Part shown: positions 6,634 to 13,262 of the stretch, piece by piece
Layout of the letters: the number at the start of each line of letters is the position of its first letter
Position numbering within the stretch: position 1 is the stretch's first letter
NCBI GenBank assembly: GCA_021792015.1
Contig: JAJYVM010000018.1
Span: 1 to 18,263 of the forward strand
Length of the DNA: 18,263 nt
Direction: 5' to 3'
Source: Bacillota bacterium
GTDB lineage: Bacteria; Bacillota; Sulfobacillia; RBS10-35; JAJYVM01
Notes under the pieces: model-generated
Told to the model about the DNA's origin: nothing
Databases searched by the model: none
The model's input: the letters and a program-made list of their open reading frames with translations, nothing else
Program-made: the position numbers and the translations under genes

Positions 6634-7541
6634 TGGCCGCCATCGAGGTGGCCGAGCTCAGCAAGCGCTTCGGCGACCTGCTGGCCGTGGACCGGGTCAG
6701 CTTCGACGTCGCGCACGGCGAGGTTTTCGCCCTGCTGGGTCCCAACGGATCCGGCAAGAGCACCCTGATCCGCATGCTCTGCGGCATCCTGCCGCCGAGC
6801 TCCGGCAGGGGCACGGTCCTGGGCTTCGACATCGTGCGCGGCGCCGAGCGGATCAAGCGCGGCATCGGCTACATGAGTCAGCGCTTCTCGCTGTACGAGG
6901 ACCTGACGGTGCGGGAGAACCTGGAGTTCTACGCGGGGGTGTACGAGGTGCCGCGGACCCGGATGGCGGCGCGCCTCAGCCAGCTGGTGGCGATGGCCGG
7001 GCTGCAGGGCCGCGAGCGCCAGCTGGCCGGCCACCTCTCCGGCGGCTGGAAGCAGCGGCTGGCCCTGGGGTGCGCCATCGTCCACGAGCCGGCGCTGATC
7101 TTCCTCGACGAGCCGACGGCAGGGGTCGACCCTGTCTCGCGGCGCCACTTCTGGGCCATGATTCACGCCCTGGCCGGCCAGGGCACGACCGTGCTCGCGA
7201 CAACCCACTACCTGGACGAGGCCGAGCACGCCAGCCGGGTCGGCATGATCTACAACGGGGTGCTGCGGGCCCTGGCCACCCCGGCCGAGCTGAAGGCCCA
7301 CCACCTGCAGGGCGTCCTGCTGGGGGTGAGCTGCGCCGACCCCATGGGGGCGGTCGCCGCCCTGCAGGGGCTTCCGGGCCTCGCCGACGTCTCGGTCTTC
7401 GGGAGCGAGGTCCACGTGCTGGCCACGGATGGGGACGCGGCGCGGCTGCGCGCCGCGATCGAAGCGGCAGGGATCGCCGTGTCCGCCATCGGGCCGATCG
7501 CCCCCACGTTGGAGGATGTCTTCATCAGCCTGATGGGGTGA
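6633..7541 (+). CDS. ABC exporter ATP-binding protein
   Basis: A 302-residue nucleotide-binding subunit for the preceding permease. Walker A is GPNGSGKST (36-44), the Q-loop Q83 lies in YMSQRFSLYEDLT, the signature is LSGGWKQR (135-142), Walker B is LIFLDEP (155-161) with catalytic E160, and the switch histidine is H192 in ATTHYLDEAEH. A C-terminal extension of about 80 residues (EDVFISLMG end) is typical of DrrA/CcmA-type exporter ATPases. The ATG overlaps the permease stop by one base. The last 17 bp overlap the end of the convergent flavin reductase gene. The frame stays open far upstream, but that part is the shadow of the permease. Confidence 0.94.
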   Translation: MAAIEVAELSKRFGDLLAVDRVSFDVAHGEVFALLGPNGSGKSTLIRMLCGILPPSSGRGTVLGFDIVRGAERIKRGIGYMSQRFSLYEDLTVRENLEFYAGVYEVPRTRMAARLSQLVAMAGLQGRERQLAGHLSGGWKQRLALGCAIVHEPALIFLDEPTAGVDPVSRRHFWAMIHALAGQGTTVLATTHYLDEAEHASRVGMIYNGVLRALATPAELKAHHLQGVLLGVSCADPMGAVAALQGLPGLADVSVFGSEVHVLATDGDAARLRAAIEAAGIAVSAIGPIAPTLEDVFISLMG

Positions 7542-8106
7542 GGGACGGGCGCAGGGGCCGCAGGGCCGCCTCCCAGCGCACCAGTTCGTCCAGCATGGCC
7601 GTCGCCGCCTGCTCCATCACGTCGTTGGGCTTCAGGCGCCGCCGCTCGTCCAGGAACTGCGCCACGAACGGGATGGAGATGCCCTCGGCCACGGGCGTCA
7701 TCTTCAGCACCGCCACGACCGGCTTGAGCATCGCCACCGCCCGCGTGCCGGCCGCCACGCCGCCGTAGCTGACGAAACCGACGGGCTTGTACTGCCACTC
7801 GTGGTTGAGGTAGTCGATCGCGTTCTTGAGCGGGCCGGTGTAGCCGTGGTTGTACTCGGGGACGACGAAGGCGAAGGCGTCGGCCGCCTCCACGCGCACG
7901 CTCCAGTCCTTGGTGTGCTGGTGCACGTAGCGGCGCAGGCGGGGATGGTTGGGCTCGTCCATCATGGGCAGGTTGATCTCGGCCAGGTCGGCGACGTCCA
8001 CCTCGAACCCGCCATGGGTGCGGGCCCTGTCCTCCAGCCACTGCGCCACGGGCAGGCCGACGCGGCCGGGCCGGGTGCTGGCGATCAGGATCATCAGCCT
8101 GGGCAA
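7525..8106 (-). CDS. NADPH-dependent FMN reductase family protein
   Basis: A 193-residue flavodoxin-fold protein that reduces FMN or quinone-like acceptors with NAD(P)H. The FMN phosphate loop is IASTRPGRVGLPVAQW (8-23). The flavin-contacting PEYNHGYTGPLKNAIDYL (83-100) and SYGGVAAGTRA (113-123) are diagnostic of the NADPH_dep_FMN_red family. Start choice: TTG at 8106 is preferred because GGAG lies 10 nt upstream and it gives the family's usual short N-terminus; ATG at 8094 would leave the ribosome site 22 nt away. The stop falls inside the ATPase gene on the other strand, a 17-bp convergent overlap. Its physiological electron acceptor is unknown. Confidence 0.88.
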   Translation of the reverse strand: MPRLMILIASTRPGRVGLPVAQWLEDRARTHGGFEVDVADLAEINLPMMDEPNHPRLRRYVHQHTKDWSVRVEAADAFAFVVPEYNHGYTGPLKNAIDYLNHEWQYKPVGFVSYGGVAAGTRAVAMLKPVVAVLKMTPVAEGISIPFVAQFLDERRRLKPNDVMEQAATAMLDELVRWEAALRPLRPSLTPSG

Positions 8107-8489
8107 GTTCGGATCGCTCCTTCGCGACAGTCTTGCGCCAGCGTACGGTGTGCGGTGGCGGCGGCGCAAGCCGGGGGCCGGTCGTGCTGATGGCCAGCAA
8201 CGATGTCAGCCCCAACTGTCGATCCACCACCCGCCCGCGCGGCCGCATGACGACGCCGGTGGTGGAGGTCCGGTTCACGGCCCCAGCCGCGTGGCAATGG
8301 CACGCCAGGCCTACGATCAGGGCCGTGCAGTCGACGGCGACGTGCCCGAACCCCGGCGCGACCGTCGGCAGCGGCCAGTCAGCACGCGCGGAGGAGATCG
8401 GTGCATCCGCCACGCCTTGGGCAGGGATCCGGGCCGGCGGAGCAGGCCACCCCGGTGACCGCAGCATGGCGGGCAGACGCTGAACGGCG
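8107..8489. other. Degenerate stretch with no convincing intact gene
   Basis: About 380 nt lie between the flavin reductase start and the MFS remnant. Frames are open on both strands, as expected for GC-rich DNA, but none gives a recognisable protein with a good start. On the minus strand around 8190-8340 a frame reads RQLGLTSLLAIS after HAAGAV, faintly like the C-terminal TSRQLG region of DHA2 transporters. This is too weak to call, but would fit decayed transporter DNA next to the clearer remnant at 8490. Confidence 0.4.
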
Positions 8490-8712
8490 GTGCCGTCGGT
8501 CACAGCCGCGCGAGTCGTGCGAGGCGCAGCGCCAGGTGCTCGCCAGTTCGACCCGGCCGCGCTGTGCTTGCGGGCCGCCGGGCTGCTTCTGCTCCTCGTT
8601 CCGCTGGTCGAGGGTGAACAGGCGGGCTGGCCGGCCTGGTGCTACCCGTGCTTCGGCGGTTCCCTGGTCGCTTTTGCGCTACTCGCCTGGTGGGAGGTGC
8701 GGGCAGCGGGAG
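8490..8712 (+). pseudogene. Fragment of a DHA2-type MFS transporter
   Basis: The plus-strand frame from GTG 8490 reads AARVVRGAAPGARQFDPAAL, then AAGLLLLLVPLVEGEQAGWP and VAFALLAWWEVR. This is the characteristic stretch of DHA2 (14-TM) drug transporters around TM7-TM8, where a cytoplasmic loop ends in FDxxG and an LVEG.xxGWP motif follows. Neither the preceding six helices nor the following ones are present. Homology ends near 8700, where the sequence becomes the antisense of the winged-helix gene. This is an orphan internal fragment left by a deletion or recombination, not a working gene. It is unrelated in position to the intact transporter at 13263-14846. Confidence 0.6.
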
Positions 8713-9684
8713 CGACTGCGCCTCGGCCGCGACCGCATCGCGCTCCGCGCGGGAGAGCCGCCGCCACGGCTGGACGGTCATCGCCGCATCCGCGCGCCGC
8801 CACGTGCCGGCCACCTCCCCGCCGACGAGCAGGCCGCCCGGCCACACCCGCGGCGTCCACAGCGCGCGCCGCCGCTCGGCGTCGGGCACCACGAGCGCGC
8901 GGTCGGCCCCCTGCAGGAGCAGGAAGCTGTCGCCGCTCGGCAGCAGGCGGGCGGGCGCGGCCGGCCCCTCCGCGGCGCGGCAGGCGGCCTCGTCCTCGGC
9001 CAGAATCCACGCATCCCCCACCGCTGTCCGCACCGGCGCCAGCGACCCGCCGAGTGCCTCGAACACCGCGGCCGCGTGGCGCAGCGGGACGCCCGCCCAC
9101 CGGGCGAAGGCCTCGGGCGTGGTGGGCCCGTAGATGTGCAGATAGCGGCGCGCCAGCTCCAGACAGGCTTCGTGCGCATCCACCTCCGGCGGCGGCACGG
9201 TCCACACCGCCGGTTGCCGCGCGCCGTCCCACCGGATCAGGACCGTACCGGTCGCGGCGGCGTAGCGCAGGCTGTTGGGGTGCACGTTGAGCGCGCGGCC
9301 CGCCTCGCCACAGGCCATCCGGCGGCCCCCCAGGACGGCTTGCAGGCGGGAAGCGAGGCCCTCGGCCCGCTGCCGGCCCCTGGCATCCTCCGGCAGCCGC
9401 CCGAGCGAGAAGACGGCCCGGTCGCATGCGGCGACGACAAAGACGCTGTAGCGCGGCCCCCACAGCTGCACCAGCGACGGGTCCTCCGACACGGACGGCG
9501 CGACCGCCGCGACCCGGGCGTGCAGCGACAGCAGGGCGGCCCGTGGCATGCTGTCCTGCAGCACCGCCCAGGCCGCCCGCCGCAGCGAGGCTTCCCCCGG
9601 CGGCAGCCGCTCGTCGAGCGCCCCCACCCGCCGCCTGAAGGCCAGAATCTGCGCCCGCGTCACCTCAAGCCGGGCTCCGGCCAC
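8500..9684 (-). CDS. Winged-helix DNA-binding protein (HTH_42, YcaQ/AlkZ-like) with a foreign C-terminal tail
   Basis: A 394-residue reading frame; the first 324 residues look like the HTH_42 'winged helix DNA-binding domain' family, which includes the AlkZ/YcaQ DNA glycosylases. Landmarks are RAQILAFRRRVGALDERLP near the start, LQDSMPRAALLSLHAR, the conserved LWGPRYSVFVV, a helical YLHIYGPTTPEAFARWAGV segment and the late SGDSFLLLQGADRALV. The GTG at 9684 has GGGGAGAG 7 nt upstream. After SLPLP (near 8712) family resemblance stops, and about 70 Arg/Pro-rich residues are read antisense to the MFS fragment until a TGA at 8500. The native 3' end was probably lost in a rearrangement; the core may still fold. 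A glycosylase role is a family-level guess. Confidence 0.72.
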   Translation of the reverse strand: MAGARLEVTRAQILAFRRRVGALDERLPPGEASLRRAAWAVLQDSMPRAALLSLHARVAAVAPSVSEDPSLVQLWGPRYSVFVVAACDRAVFSLGRLPEDARGRQRAEGLASRLQAVLGGRRMACGEAGRALNVHPNSLRYAAATGTVLIRWDGARQPAVWTVPPPEVDAHEACLELARRYLHIYGPTTPEAFARWAGVPLRHAAAVFEALGGSLAPVRTAVGDAWILAEDEAACRAAEGPAAPARLLPSGDSFLLLQGADRALVVPDAERRRALWTPRVWPGGLLVGGEVAGTWRRADAAMTVQPWRRLSRAERDAVAAEAQSLPLPAPPTRRVAQKRPGNRRSTGSTRPASPPVHPRPAERGAEAARRPASTARPGRTGEHLALRLARLARL

Positions 9685-9867
9685 GTACCATCTCTCCCCT
9701 CGCTGCCGCCTGCCGCGGTCGCTCTTCCACCAGGCCGATCGCGCCACCTCCGGGCGGCCGTATGGACGTGGGCAAGCCACGGGCGGGAGGGCCCGCAGCG
9801 ACGGGCCACCCGACCGCTGCCGACGGCCCGCCGACCCGCCAAACTGGGAAAGGAGGGGGATGATCCC

Positions 9868-10344
9868 GTGACGGAAGCACCGGTGGCCGCGCTGAGCGTC
9901 GATCAGCGTCTGGCCGTGGGCGGCACCCTGCAGGAGATCCTGGTGGACACCATCGACTTGGGGCTGCAGGCCAAGCACCTGCACTGGAACCTGCGCGGTC
10001 CCATGTTCCACGGTCTGCACCTGCTGCTGGACGATCTGGCGGCAGCCGCCGCGGAGGCCGGGGACACGCTGGCGGAGCGCTGCCTGGCGCTCGGCGTGGC
10101 GGCTGACGGCCGCATATCGGCCCTGGCCGGCACGCACCTGCCCCCGCCGCCCGAGGGCCGCATCAGCGACCAGGACGCGGCGGACCTGGCGGTGGCGCGC
10201 CTGCACGTCTACTCGGAGGTGGCCCGCAGCCGCCTGGGCGACCTCGGCCTCCGGGATCCCGTGTCGCAGGAGCTCGTGAACGGGGTCCTGATGCGGATGG
10301 AGAAGCTGCTCTGGATGTTCGAGGCGCACCGGCCCGAGGTGTGA
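9868..10344 (+). CDS. dps: Dps-family ferritin-like DNA-protection protein
   Basis: A 158-residue Dps/bacterioferritin-like protein that oxidises and stores iron and protects DNA from peroxide. The inter-subunit ferroxidase ligands are all present with exact family spacing: H39 in KHLHWNLRG, H51, D55, D66 and E70. The KHLHWNLRGPMFHGLHLLLD signature (36-55) is diagnostic. The GTG at 9868 is preceded by AGGAGG (9851-9856); an ATG at 9860 is out of frame. It is divergent from the winged-helix gene, with 183 nt between them and no obvious peroxide-regulator box. A strong hairpin follows the stop codon. No long Lys-rich N-terminal tail is seen, so DNA binding, if any, must occur another way. Confidence 0.92.
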   Translation: MTEAPVAALSVDQRLAVGGTLQEILVDTIDLGLQAKHLHWNLRGPMFHGLHLLLDDLAAAAAEAGDTLAERCLALGVAADGRISALAGTHLPPPPEGRISDQDAADLAVARLHVYSEVARSRLGDLGLRDPVSQELVNGVLMRMEKLLWMFEAHRPEV

Positions 10345-10364
10345 CGCCGAAGGCCGCGATGATG

Positions 10365-10388
10365 GGGGCGGCGCGCAGGCGCCGCCCC
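10365..10388. terminator. Bidirectional hairpin between convergent dps and adaptor genes
   Basis: GGGGCGGCGC (10365-10374) and GCGCCGCCCC (10379-10388) form a perfect 10-bp stem with a GCAG loop. It lies 20 nt after the dps stop and 15 nt beyond the stop of the tandem adaptor gene on the other strand, so it can serve both. Only TT follows on the plus side, so termination may be partial. Confidence 0.6.
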
Positions 10389-10403
10389 TTCACGACATCT
10401 CCG

Positions 10404-12206
10404 CTACGGCGTGGTGCTCGGCACGATGATCTGATCCCCAGGGTGCAGTCCCTGCAGCACCACCACGTTCGTGCCGTCCGACGGGCCCAGGGTGACCGCC
10501 TGCGCGTGCGCGCCGCTCGGACCCGCCACCATGACCGCGCCGCCCGAGACCGCGGCGACCGGGATCACCAGCGCATGCCGCATCGGCGGCACCTGGATGG
10601 CCGCCGTGGCGGCCTGGCCGGCCTGCACGCCCTGCGGGTGGTCGAGGTTGATGATCACCGAGTAGACGGTCGTGCCGCCCATGTTCTGGCCCTGGGGCGA
10701 GATCTGCGAGACCGTGCCGCCATAGGTGCGGCCCTCGGCGGCCACGGTGACGCTGGCCGCCTGGCCCGTCGCCACCAGCCCGATCTGCGCGGCGGGGATC
10801 TGGATCACGGCCTGCATGGTGGTCGGGTCGACCAGGGTGGCGACGGCGGTGCCGGCCCCCACCTGCTGGCCGGCGGAGACCATGAGGGCGGAGATCACGC
10901 CCGGAAACGGGGCCTTGACGGCCAGCTGGGCGGCGGCCTGCTGCGCGGCGTGCAGGGCTGCCTGCGCCTCCTGGACGGCCGCCTGCTGGGCCGCGATCTG
11001 GGCGGGGGCGGCCGCGGAAGGCGAGGCGGTCTCCTGGGACCTGGTCTGCGCGGCGGTCAGGGCGGCCTCGGCGCTGCCGACCGCGGTCTTGGCCGTGGCC
11101 AGGGCCGCCTGGGCCTGCTGCACCGCGGCGGTCAGGGCCGGGCCGGTGAGGGTGGCGACCGTCTCGCCCTTGAGGACGTACGAGCCCTCGGCCAGGGGCA
11201 GGGTGGCCACGTCGCCGGCGGCACCGGACGTGACGACCCAGGCGTTGGCGTAGTTCACGCTGCCGTCGGCGACCACCGTGGACGAGTTCGGGATGGGCTG
11301 GGTCTGGATCAGCCCGGGGGTGTTGGGCAGCTGCCCGGGCTTGTTGGAGAAGAGGTTGACGTAGGCGGACATGCCGGCCGCGAGCTTGACGGAGTTGGGG
11401 TTGGTCGAGGTGACCTGGCCGATGGTGACCGTGACGTCGTAGTAGCTGCCCTGCGGCGTGGTCTGGTCCGGCTGGCCGGCGATCTTGGTGACGGTGCCGC
11501 CGTAGGTGCTGTCGGTGCCGGGCACGTACATGGCGGCCTCTTCGCCCACGTAGACGTTGTACAGGTTCACGTCGAGCACCTGGGCGTCGACCTGCATGCT
11601 CTTCGGGTCAGGGACGATGGTGGCCACGGGCGTGCCGGGGGCGACCGGCTGGCCCTGGTTCACGGCCAGGTTGACGACGTAGCCGTCGATGGGCGCGGTC
11701 AGCGTCTCCAAGGACACGGCGGTGTTGTAGGCGGTCTGGGCCTGGGCCGCGGCGGCCTGCGCCTGGGCCAGGCCGGCCTCGGCCTGGTTCACGCCGACCT
11801 GCGCCTGGGTGACGGCATCGGAGCTGACGAAGGCGGACGGGTGCTGCATCTGCTGCAGCTGGGTCTCGGCCGCGGTGAGGGCGGCCTGGGCCTGGGCCAC
11901 ACGGGCGGCCGAGGCGCCCTGGTCGTCGATGCTGGCGATCGTCTGGCCGGCGGTGACCTGCTGGCCCACCTTGACCGGCAGGGTCTGCAGCGTGCCCGCG
12001 GCCTCGGACACCAGCGTCACGGAGGCCGCGGTGCGGATGCTGCCGGCGCCGCCCACCTGGGGCTGCACGCTGCCGTAGCCGACGGTGACCGTCTGCCCGG
12101 ACGCCGCCGACTGGGTCGGCGCGGCCGGGTGGCGGAGGATCACGGCGACGATGGCGATCACCACGACGGCGCCGATTGCGATGAACCAGCGCCCCCTACT
12201 GGACAT
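10404..12206 (-). CDS. Tandem double HlyD/MacA-type adaptor protein
   Basis: A 600-residue adaptor with two complete modules in one chain. After a signal anchor (8-25), module 1 has a lipoyl half (SEAAGTLQTLPVKVGQQVTAG, split by its hairpin; about 67-95), an Ala/Gln-rich coiled coil (98-165), the second half (APIDGYVVNLAVNQGQPV, 171-188) and a beta-barrel (205-285). Module 2 repeats the order: GAAGDVATLPLAEGSYV (328-344), a coiled coil (357-428), KAPFPGVISALMVSAGQQVG (431-450), a beta-barrel (465-540) and a MacA-like membrane-proximal end (LVIPVAAVSGGAVMV to the C-terminus). Its ATG overlaps the upstream adaptor's stop by 11 nt and has GGAGG 9 nt upstream. It is the last gene of the efflux operon. 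It may act with the MFS pump or a distant transporter. Confidence 0.85.
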   Translation of the reverse strand: MSSRGRWFIAIGAVVVIAIVAVILRHPAAPTQSAASGQTVTVGYGSVQPQVGGAGSIRTAASVTLVSEAAGTLQTLPVKVGQQVTAGQTIASIDDQGASAARVAQAQAALTAAETQLQQMQHPSAFVSSDAVTQAQVGVNQAEAGLAQAQAAAAQAQTAYNTAVSLETLTAPIDGYVVNLAVNQGQPVAPGTPVATIVPDPKSMQVDAQVLDVNLYNVYVGEEAAMYVPGTDSTYGGTVTKIAGQPDQTTPQGSYYDVTVTIGQVTSTNPNSVKLAAGMSAYVNLFSNKPGQLPNTPGLIQTQPIPNSSTVVADGSVNYANAWVVTSGAAGDVATLPLAEGSYVLKGETVATLTGPALTAAVQQAQAALATAKTAVGSAEAALTAAQTRSQETASPSAAAPAQIAAQQAAVQEAQAALHAAQQAAAQLAVKAPFPGVISALMVSAGQQVGAGTAVATLVDPTTMQAVIQIPAAQIGLVATGQAASVTVAAEGRTYGGTVSQISPQGQNMGGTTVYSVIINLDHPQGVQAGQAATAAIQVPPMRHALVIPVAAVSGGAVMVAGPSGAHAQAVTLGPSDGTNVVVLQGLHPGDQIIVPSTTP

Positions 12207-12957
12207 GGATGCGCACCTCCGCGTCCCCGCCCGGGGTCCAGCCCGCGGTATCCGGACAGGTGATGGTCACGGGGATCCTCTGCGTCACCTTGGTGAACGT
12301 CGAGCTGGACGCGCCGGCCGGCAGCAGCGAGAAGACGGACTGCGTCGCCTGCTGGATGGCCGAGACGGAGCAACTGAAGGTCTGGCCGGCAAGGGCGTCC
12401 ACGGTGACGTCGACCTTCTGGCCCACGCGCACGCGGCCGATGCTCGTCTCGGGGATGTTGGCCGTGACCCAGAGGTCGTGCGGGTTGATCTCGGCCGCCA
12501 GCGGCGTGCCGAGCGAGGGATCGACCTGCTGGCCGACGACGGCGGAGTTCTGGACGATGACGCCGTTCAGCGGTGCCGTGATGGGGACGCCCACGGACGG
12601 GGTGGCGCCGGGCGACGTGGCGCCCGAGGGCGCCGCGATCGAGCCGAGGACCTGCCCGGCCTGTACCTGCTGGCTCAGGCTCGCCCCCCAGGTCGACAGC
12701 GTGCCCGCCGCGGTCGGGTAGATGTAGACCACGTTGCCCGTGACGTTGGCGTCGCTGCTGGACACGTACAGGGTGCCCTGCACGTAGTAGTAGGCCACGA
12801 CGGCCAGGATCGCCACGATGCCCACGATCAGAACCGGCAGGATCACGCGCCGCCGTGCCCCGCCCGCCGGCGCCGCCTGCCGGGGGCCACCGCTCGGGGC
12901 CGTGGGCGGCGCGCCTGGAGCCGGGTTGGTGGCGCCCCCCGCCGAAGACTCGCTCAT
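12196..12957 (-). CDS. EmrA-like adaptor lacking the coiled-coil hairpin
   Basis: A 253-residue adaptor for the upstream MFS pump. A Pro/Ala-rich cytoplasmic tail (1-36) leads to one membrane helix (38-57). An EmrA-type start follows: YVSSSDANVTGNVVYIYP (64-81), then QVQAGQVLGSIAAP (97-110). The second lipoyl half (VPITAPLNGVIVQNSAVVGQ, 124-143) comes after only a Ser/Gly/Pro linker of about 13 residues, where EmrA has a helical hairpin of around 100 residues. The EmrA hallmark ATQSVFSLLPAGASSSTFTK (204-223) followed by VTQRIPV is intact. Cys196 and Cys234 could form an extracytoplasmic disulfide. The ATG has AAAGGAGAGG 7 nt upstream. A hairpin-less adaptor fits a host without an outer membrane. 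Confidence 0.88.
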   Translation of the reverse strand: MSESSAGGATNPAPGAPPTAPSGGPRQAAPAGGARRRVILPVLIVGIVAILAVVAYYYVQGTLYVSSSDANVTGNVVYIYPTAAGTLSTWGASLSQQVQAGQVLGSIAAPSGATSPGATPSVGVPITAPLNGVIVQNSAVVGQQVDPSLGTPLAAEINPHDLWVTANIPETSIGRVRVGQKVDVTVDALAGQTFSCSVSAIQQATQSVFSLLPAGASSSTFTKVTQRIPVTITCPDTAGWTPGGDAEVRIHVQ

Positions 12958-12973
12958 CTCGCTACCTCTCCTT

Positions 12974-13262
12974 TGAACCCGCTCGCGCGCGGATGACCGC
13001 GCGCTCCCCTGAACCCGCTCGCGCGCGGATGACCGCGCGCTCCCCTGAACCCGCTCGCGCGCGGATCACCGCGCGCTTCCCCTGAACCCGCTCGCGCGCG
13101 GATCACCGCGCGCTTCCCCTGAACCCGCTCGCGCGCGGATCACCGCGCGCTTCCCTGAACCCGCTCGCGCGCGGATCACCGCGCGCTTCCCTGAACCCGC
13201 TCGCGCGCGGATCACCGCGCGCTTCCCCTGAACCCGCTCGCGCGCGGATCACCGCGCGCTTC
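12974..13262. repeat. Eight tandem 36-37 bp GC palindromic repeats
   Basis: Eight head-to-tail units begin at 12974, 13010, 13046, 13083, 13120, 13156, 13192 and 13229. Each reads TGAACCCGCT followed by CGCGCGCGGATSACCGCGCG and CTTCCC or close variants. Each contains a perfect 8-bp inverted repeat (GCGCGCGG/CCGCGCGC) around ATGA (units 1-2) or ATCA (units 3-8). Lengths differ only in a C/T run at the unit end. The array fills nearly the whole 305-nt gap between the transporter stop and the EmrA-like adaptor, so it is transcribed within the operon as eight consecutive hairpins. There are no spacers, which rules out CRISPR. Length variation is not a multiple of three, so it is non-coding. Confidence 0.95.

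Noticed and set aside
8190..8345. A minus-strand second MFS remnant (HAAGAV...RQLGLTSLLAIS)
   Set aside because: The resemblance to the DHA2 C-terminal TSRQLGG motif covers too few residues to separate it from chance; mentioned only as a possibility.
10341..12263. A 640-residue plus-strand open frame
   Set aside because: It is the antisense shadow of the tandem adaptor gene, rich in Gly/Arg/His low-complexity sequence with no domain.
12855..13085. A plus-strand frame translating the repeats as an EPARARMTARSP peptide repeat
   Set aside because: Units of 37 bp break the frame, the array is between two genes of an operon on the other strand, and there is no start context.
12974..13262. The tandem array as a CRISPR
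   Set aside because: Units follow each other directly with no unique spacers, and no cas genes are present.
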